In this document: piece after piece, positions 23,427 to 27,783 of the stretch | Position numbering within the stretch: position 1 is the stretch's first letter | How the letters are laid out: each line of letters begins with the position of its first letter | NCBI GenBank assembly: GCA_031274465.1 | Contig: JAISQC010000071.1 | Location: 1-27,783 of the forward strand | Reading direction: 5' to 3' | Length of the DNA: 27,783 bases | Source of the DNA: Synergistaceae bacterium | Lineage (GTDB): Bacteria; Synergistota; Synergistia; Synergistales; Synergistaceae | Program-made: the position numbers and the translations under genes | The notes under the pieces: generated by a model | Databases searched by the model: none | Seen by the model: the letters and a program-made list of their open reading frames with translations, nothing else | Told to the model about the DNA's origin: nothing

Positions 23427-24905
23427 TTACCTCCTGTTTTTGTGAACGGGGAGCCCGTTGAGGTGCGGGCGCTTTGGAATCACATCGTCCACAAAGCACC
23501 AGATGCTCTCGGAGTCGTAGATGCTCCAGCCCATCCCAGCAAACGAGTCCGCGTTCTCGAACTGCTCCGTGGTGAACGACTGTATGCCGCGCCCGTCGGA
23601 CCTTCCGTCGTTTACCCCGTCATCGTCCATGCGCCACACGCAATCGACGATGCTGCCGGCGGAGTCTCTGACCGTAAAGCCCTTCACCTTCTGGGACAGC
23701 GTTCCGTAAGAATAGCAATTGGATATCACGACGTTCCCGCCCAGACGGCGGACGATGCCGATGAACCCCCCGGCCGAACTCCTGGACTCGTTCGCCGTGA
23801 CGGAACCCAAGCAATAACAGTTGCCTATCTCCGTCACCACGTCCTCGGAGCAATTCGCGGATCCCACGAAGCCGCCCACGAAGCCCTCCCCCATGACGTT
23901 GCCGGACGAGTACGAGGAATATATGGAGCCTCTCACGATATCGCCCACGAAGCCGCCGACAGCGCCCATCGTCCCTCTCTTCAAGACGTTTCCAACTGCG
24001 ATGCAACGCGTGATCACGCTGTTCGTGAAACCGACGAACCCCCCGACGAGCGCGTTCGTCTCTTCGTTCATGGCGTTGACCATGCCCTTCGCGGTGCACC
24101 AGTCGAGGCGGCAGTTGCGGATCAGCCCTCCGAACCCGCCCACATTGCCGCAATCGGACGCGGTCACGGCTACATTCGAGTGGCAGTTCTCGAGCGCGCT
24201 GTCCTTTATCGATCCGACAAAGCCCCCGGCCTCCCCCATGTTGACCGCCTTCAGCTCCCCGAACGACTCGCAGTTGTAAATCTTCCCGCCGTTATAGACG
24301 TAGCCGCACAGGCCTCCCGCCACATTGCCGTCAGAAGCCTCGATCGCCACGGATGAGGCGCTGTTCATCAGCAGGCAGTTGCACGCAAGCCCGATGAGGC
24401 CCCCGGTGTTGGTGGAGCTCGACGTTATCCTGCCTTCCGCGTAACAGCTGGCCACCGTGCTGGTCTCGCCATAGCCGACCACTCCGCCGACCGACTCTCC
24501 TTCGGTGATCGTGAAGCTTTTCACGTGCAGATTTTGGATGACTGCATACTCAACATATCCGAACAGGCCAGCGCTCTTGTTTTCCTGATTCTCGACGTGG
24601 AAATTGCTGACAGCGTGCCCTCCGCCGTCGAACATGCCGCAAAATTCGCGCTTGTCGAAAGGACCGGAGCTGTAGCCTATGGGCTGCCAGACGATCCCGC
24701 CGAGATCTATGTCGCAAGACAGTCTGAAATGCGAGCCGCCGTAGGAAATTCCGCCGTTCACGTCCTCGGCCAGCTTCAAAAGGTGAACGGGCTTTGAGAT
24801 GATATAGGCGCTCTCAAGCGACAGCCCGTCCCCTCCGGCAAAATTCACGCCGGTCAGGTCGAGATGCTCCGGGACTATCCATTTCTCATACGTAGAGTCA
24901 AGCAT
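23427..24905 (-). CDS. GLUG-repeat protein
   Basis: This 492-residue protein has about ten GLUG-type repeats between residues 110 and 405, each with GGFVG followed by a loop and an xNCxxxGxV beta turn (for example VGGFVGDIVRGSIYSSYSSG). They predict a right-handed beta-helix or stacked beta fold. The first 100 residues match the usual lead-in to such repeats (AYIISKPVHLLKL, FRLSCDIDLGG, WQPIG, FDGGGHAVSNF). Such repeats are common in bacterial surface and adhesin-like proteins. No signal peptide, anchor or transmembrane segment is visible at either possible start, so export is unexplained. The ATG at 24905 is set by GGAG eight bases upstream; a GTG at 24947 is the alternative. It is Cys-rich, with about 15 Cys. 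Divergent from the VIT protein. Confidence 0.85.
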   Translation of the reverse strand: MLDSTYEKWIVPEHLDLTGVNFAGGDGLSLESAYIISKPVHLLKLAEDVNGGISYGGSHFRLSCDIDLGGIVWQPIGYSSGPFDKREFCGMFDGGGHAVSNFHVENQENKSAGLFGYVEYAVIQNLHVKSFTITEGESVGGVVGYGETSTVASCYAEGRITSSSTNTGGLIGLACNCLLMNSASSVAIEASDGNVAGGLCGYVYNGGKIYNCESFGELKAVNMGEAGGFVGSIKDSALENCHSNVAVTASDCGNVGGFGGLIRNCRLDWCTAKGMVNAMNEETNALVGGFVGFTNSVITRCIAVGNVLKRGTMGAVGGFVGDIVRGSIYSSYSSGNVMGEGFVGGFVGSANCSEDVVTEIGNCYCLGSVTANESRSSAGGFIGIVRRLGGNVVISNCYSYGTLSQKVKGFTVRDSAGSIVDCVWRMDDDGVNDGRSDGRGIQSFTTEQFENADSFAGMGWSIYDSESIWCFVDDVIPKRPHLNGLPVHKNRR

Positions 24906-24961
24906 AGAAATCACTCCATCCCTGCTCCGGCTGTTTACATTAGCCACTATCGCCGTTAATC

Positions 24962-24990
24962 AGGATAACCGAACAATCGCCATAAGGCAA
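24962..24990 (-). promoter_or_regulatory. Promoter of the GLUG-repeat gene
   Basis: The minus strand has TTGCCT (24990-24985), a 17-base spacer and TATCCT (24967-24962). Transcription would start near 24955, about 50 bases before the ATG. Confidence 0.5.
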
Positions 24991-25026
24991 TATCTCATCC
25001 CGCTCCTTCGAAAATTTTTTAACTTA

Positions 25027-25055
25027 TTGTCGAATTATAACTCATTTTCTATGAT
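25027..25055 (+). promoter_or_regulatory. Promoter of the VIT-domain gene
   Basis: TTGTCG (25027-25032), 17-base spacer and TATGAT (25050-25055). A second, perfect -35 (TTGACA, 25085-25090) has only poor -10 partners. The start near 25062 leaves a leader of about 215 bases. Confidence 0.5.
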
Positions 25056-25103
25056 TTTGTGCGAAAATATGCCATGTTTGTCTTTGACATTATTGAAATA
25101 AAA

Positions 25104-25248
25104 AGGAGATATAACCTCCTCGCGGGCATGGGCGGAACCTGCGGTCTTGAACCTGCGCTTTGAGGTCACTCCAACAGGCTTGATAAATGCCGGGCAGCAT
25201 AAGATAATTGTCCAATCGGCGGGCAAAAAACAATCAGGATGTTTTTTT
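25104..25248 (+). promoter_or_regulatory. Structured leader of the VIT-domain gene
   Basis: No gene is seen in 24906-25278 apart from promoters and this leader. It holds a hairpin AGGAG-N7-CTCCT (25104-25120), a direct repeat AACCTGCG at 25136-25143 and 25150-25157, and an AT-rich 8-bp hairpin at 25226-25248 ending in seven T residues. The last could act as a weak terminator before the start codon. It matches no riboswitch class that I recognise. Confidence 0.35.
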
Positions 25249-25278
25249 AAGCGCTCCGCCGTTGGAGGCAAACCATAG

Positions 25279-27783
25279 ATGATGGAAACAGGCCAAACGC
25301 GAGAACATCGGGAAAACGACGTCAATTCCGACGCACCGCCGGAAACCGAGGCGGAGTGCAATGTGCCTGGCAAAACCGGCGACGGTCATGGGACGTCCGC
25401 CCGGATTCCTTCGAGCGTATTTTTTTCAGCATTCGCGTCATCGGCAGCCATCGTCACAATTTTGTTCGAGTTGTACACCGGGCTTTGCGCGAACGCATTT
25501 GCCGACCCAATCCCTAGCGCGTTGCATCTGTCGTGCCTCGCCCTCGTCCCGATCATCCTCATATTCACGGCCTTCAAGCTGAAGAGGGGGATGACTGCGG
25601 CCTCCCTGCCATGGCTTTATTCCCTCAACGGGTTTCTGCTTGCCGTGAGCCTGTGGTACGCGGTTTGCTTTTTGCCATTAATGCCAATCGCGGCCTTCAT
25701 GGTGCTATGGTACGGGTTTGGGCTCATGCCGCTTTCGCCGTCTTTATCGCTGGTGGCGGCCGTCCATCAGTCATTTCAGCTCGCCCGGTACGGCAGGGCA
25801 CTCTCCCCCGGCAAAAGCCACGTGCGGCATCGGTTTGCCGGCGCCGCGCTCGCCGCCGCCCTCATCCTGGGGTGGGATATTCGCATAGAAATAGTGGAAC
25901 GGGCGATGCAAACGGCCATTACTGCGCCCTCCCCGGCGAGAGATGAAAGCATGGCAACGTTAAAGCTCCTGCGCGCGGAGGACATCGTCCTGTCGTACTG
26001 CTACGCGCAGCACGAGCGCCTTCGACCATTCCTTCAGCCATTTGGGTTTCAGAAAAACGCATACAGCAGCGGCATCATGGACATCAGAACCCTTTATTAC
26101 CGCCTGACCGGGCGCGATTACCGGGAAGCCCCCAGACCGCCGCGCATGAGCGCAAGACGCCGGATCAACTGGTTCGATTCTCCGGAATCCCGTTCCGAGG
26201 TCGGCGGAACCACAGTCGGCTCGCTGGCGCCCAGACTGTCGCTCGACATCGCGTCGCTCGACATCAGCGTATCGAGCTCTCCTAATGGCGAGGACGCCGG
26301 GCCTGGAGTGGCTTACGCCGAGATGACCCTCGAATTTGCAAACAGCGGCTCGTCGCAGCAGGAGGCCCGCGCGCAGATAATCATGCCTCCCGGCGGGGTC
26401 GCCAGTCGGCTCACGCTCTGGATAGACGGCGAGGAGCGCGAGGCCGCGTTCGGGCTAAGGGGCGCTGTGCGCTCCGCGTACGGGCAGGTCGTAGCGCGCA
26501 AGCTCGACCCGGCGCTGCTGACGGAGGACGGGCCGGACCGCGTCCTGCTCCAATGTTTTCCCGTGCCGCCCAAAAGCCGCATGAAGGTGAAGGCCGGGTT
26601 CACCTTGCCGCTCGTCCCGGCAGGCGGGCGGATGGCGCTGCAGATGCCTTACTTCGCGGAGCGCAATTTCGCGAACGCCCCGGGCATGAGCGTTGCGGTA
26701 TCCGCCGACAGCCGGACCCGGCTGACCTTCGATGCAAAGTCGCTCGCGGTTTCCGGCTCGAACCTCCGAGGCGCGGTTTCAATCGGAGAGCTTGCGTCGG
26801 CGGTGATTTTCGCACCGTCCCCGAAACCCCGCGACTCGATTTATGGCGCGAATCTGTCCGGGGTACAGGCGTCATGCGCGCTGGCAGAAATTCCGCTGCT
26901 CGATGCGCGCACGATGGCCGTGGTTTTGGACTCCTCGCGCCAGTGCGCGGCGGTTTTCAGGCCGGGCGGGCGCGATTTGGACTGGGCCGCGATACTTAGC
27001 CAGTTGCCCGACAACGTTCAAATCGCCCTGTTCGCCGGTTCCCTTTACATACCGCCCATGAGCCGCGAAGAAGCCAGACGGCAATGGCCGGAGGCGCTTT
27101 CGAAGCTGGATTTTTCAACCGCCGACGAGCAAGCGGGCAACCTCGCCAAGGCATGGGACCTGTGCGCCCAGAGCCAAAACGGCGCTGTGCTGTGGCTGCA
27201 CGGCAACCTGCCAATCGATATCGCCAGCACGACCGATGTGGAAACAAAAATGAGCCTACGCGCGGCCCCGGCTGGAACCGACGCCGCGCCCCGCTTGCTG
27301 TCGCTTCAGATGATACCGGGCCCAAACCGCATCGAGGAAAAACTGGCCTACTCGGGCATGGAGCGTTTGCCGGCATTTTATGGCCTTCCGGCAGAGGACC
27401 GGTTGAAGGGCGCGTTCGCGATGTCGCTTTATCCGAGGCTGAACGACCGGGAACTGGCATTTTCCCTCTCACGTCCGCAGGGCTACTACAGGCAGGGGCA
27501 AAGCTCCCCTCACATAGTTCGGCTCGCCTATTCGGCTGAAATAACCCGCAAGCTGAGGGAAGGCGCAAGAGCTTCGGACATGGAGGCGGACGCGGCAACC
27601 GCAGTGAACCTGAGGCTGGTCACCCCCCTCACTGGGGCCGTGGTGCTGGAAAACGAGCAACAGTACGCCGAACACGGCCTCGATCCGAATAAAGCGCCTC
27701 AGAGCGTCCCGACCATACCGGAACCCGAGGAGTGGGCGCTTCTGGCTATCGTGCTGGCGTTCCTCTCCCTGCTCTATATCATC
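25279..27783 (+). CDS. VIT-domain membrane protein with PEP-CTERM-like tail (3' end outside window)
   Basis: An open reading frame of 835 codons that continues beyond the window. Residues 1-42 are polar. About 46-200 hold five or six membrane segments (AAIVTILFELYTG, LALVPIILIFTAF, FLLAVSLWYAVCFL, FMVLWYGFGLM, AALAAALILGW). About 345-445 resemble a VIT domain (YAEMTLEFANSG, IIMPPGG, WIDGEEREAAF, AYGQVVARKLDPALL). About 545-650 look like a degenerate von Willebrand A fold with VVLDSSRQ, lacking the full metal site DxSxS. Then LVTPLTGAVVLENEQQY resembles the end of VIT/vWA proteins. Residues 810-835 read VPTIPEPEEWALLAIVLAFL and a further hydrophobic run: a PEP-CTERM-type sorting signal of PEP, Trp and membrane helix. 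The architecture recalls the VIT proteins sorted by exosortases XrtN or XrtK in other bacteria. The start is ATG at 25279, with GGAGG ten bases upstream. Confidence 0.8.
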   Translation, partial: MMETGQTREHRENDVNSDAPPETEAECNVPGKTGDGHGTSARIPSSVFFSAFASSAAIVTILFELYTGLCANAFADPIPSALHLSCLALVPIILIFTAFKLKRGMTAASLPWLYSLNGFLLAVSLWYAVCFLPLMPIAAFMVLWYGFGLMPLSPSLSLVAAVHQSFQLARYGRALSPGKSHVRHRFAGAALAAALILGWDIRIEIVERAMQTAITAPSPARDESMATLKLLRAEDIVLSYCYAQHERLRPFLQPFGFQKNAYSSGIMDIRTLYYRLTGRDYREAPRPPRMSARRRINWFDSPESRSEVGGTTVGSLAPRLSLDIASLDISVSSSPNGEDAGPGVAYAEMTLEFANSGSSQQEARAQIIMPPGGVASRLTLWIDGEEREAAFGLRGAVRSAYGQVVARKLDPALLTEDGPDRVLLQCFPVPPKSRMKVKAGFTLPLVPAGGRMALQMPYFAERNFANAPGMSVAVSADSRTRLTFDAKSLAVSGSNLRGAVSIGELASAVIFAPSPKPRDSIYGANLSGVQASCALAEIPLLDARTMAVVLDSSRQCAAVFRPGGRDLDWAAILSQLPDNVQIALFAGSLYIPPMSREEARRQWPEALSKLDFSTADEQAGNLAKAWDLCAQSQNGAVLWLHGNLPIDIASTTDVETKMSLRAAPAGTDAAPRLLSLQMIPGPNRIEEKLAYSGMERLPAFYGLPAEDRLKGAFAMSLYPRLNDRELAFSLSRPQGYYRQGQSSPHIVRLAYSAEITRKLREGARASDMEADAATAVNLRLVTPLTGAVVLENEQQYAEHGLDPNKAPQSVPTIPEPEEWALLAIVLAFLSLLYII

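Noticed and set aside
23442..24356. 304-codon plus-strand frame opposite the GLUG gene
   Set aside because: The His/Asp-rich repeats mirror the GLUG repeats on the other strand.
25129..25160. tRNA T-arm-like sequence on the minus strand (GCAGGTTCAAGACC)
   Set aside because: The flanking five bases do not pair and no acceptor stem or anticodon arm is present.
25035..25373. 112-codon minus-strand frame in the GLUG-VIT intergenic region
   Set aside because: No ribosome-binding site, no motif, and it runs into the start of the VIT gene; better seen as the VIT leader.

Overview
The window reads as about 28 kb of chromosome from a GC-rich anaerobic bacterium. The best guess is a Synergistota member (Cloacibacillus/Synergistes-like); no marker gene here fixes this. 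Clues are the HrcA/CIRCE control of dnaK with a Firmicutes-like gene order, an aryl-acid CoA ligase and cobalamin genes typical of amino-acid fermenters, and a sorting signal of a type usually found in diderms. No tRNA, rRNA, transposase, phage gene or CRISPR array was found.

Layout: (1) 59-1420, a MATE efflux transporter, converging on (2) 1441-4358, an unrecognised two-gene minus-strand pair. (3) 4513-15739 is one long minus-strand array with its main promoter and a perfect CIRCE operator at 15779-15853. In transcription order it runs hrcA, grpE, dnaK, dnaJ, prmA, rsmE, mtaB, a second divergent Hsp70, a J-domain/helical-repeat protein, rpsU and yqeY. It is the classic chaperone/translation cluster with an extra Hsp70/J-protein pair inserted between mtaB and rpsU. 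(4) 15934-18524, minus, is a tightly overlapping operon: acylphosphatase, DedA-like membrane protein, exported GH26-like glycosidase, HutD/Ves-like protein. (5) 18631-19149 is a DJ-1/PfpI protein (+), convergent with a PaaK-type CoA ligase (19181-20443, -). (6) 20565-23284, plus: PNPOx-fold flavoprotein, cobU, cobS, HAD phosphatase. (7) 23427-24905, minus, is a ten-repeat GLUG protein, divergent from (8) 25279-27783+, a large membrane/VIT-domain protein that runs off the window and ends in a PEP-CTERM-like sequence.

The most interesting parts are the VIT protein with a PEP-CTERM-like tail, which implies an exosortase system just downstream, its divergent GLUG neighbour, the inserted Hsp70/J-protein pair, and the unrecognised pair at 1441-4358. 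Expression logic seen in the sequence: CIRCE heat-shock repression of the chaperone array, a hairpin between dnaJ and prmA that may reduce downstream transcription, a separate promoter for rpsU-yqeY inside the preceding gene, and two divergent intergenic regions whose opposing -10 elements overlap.
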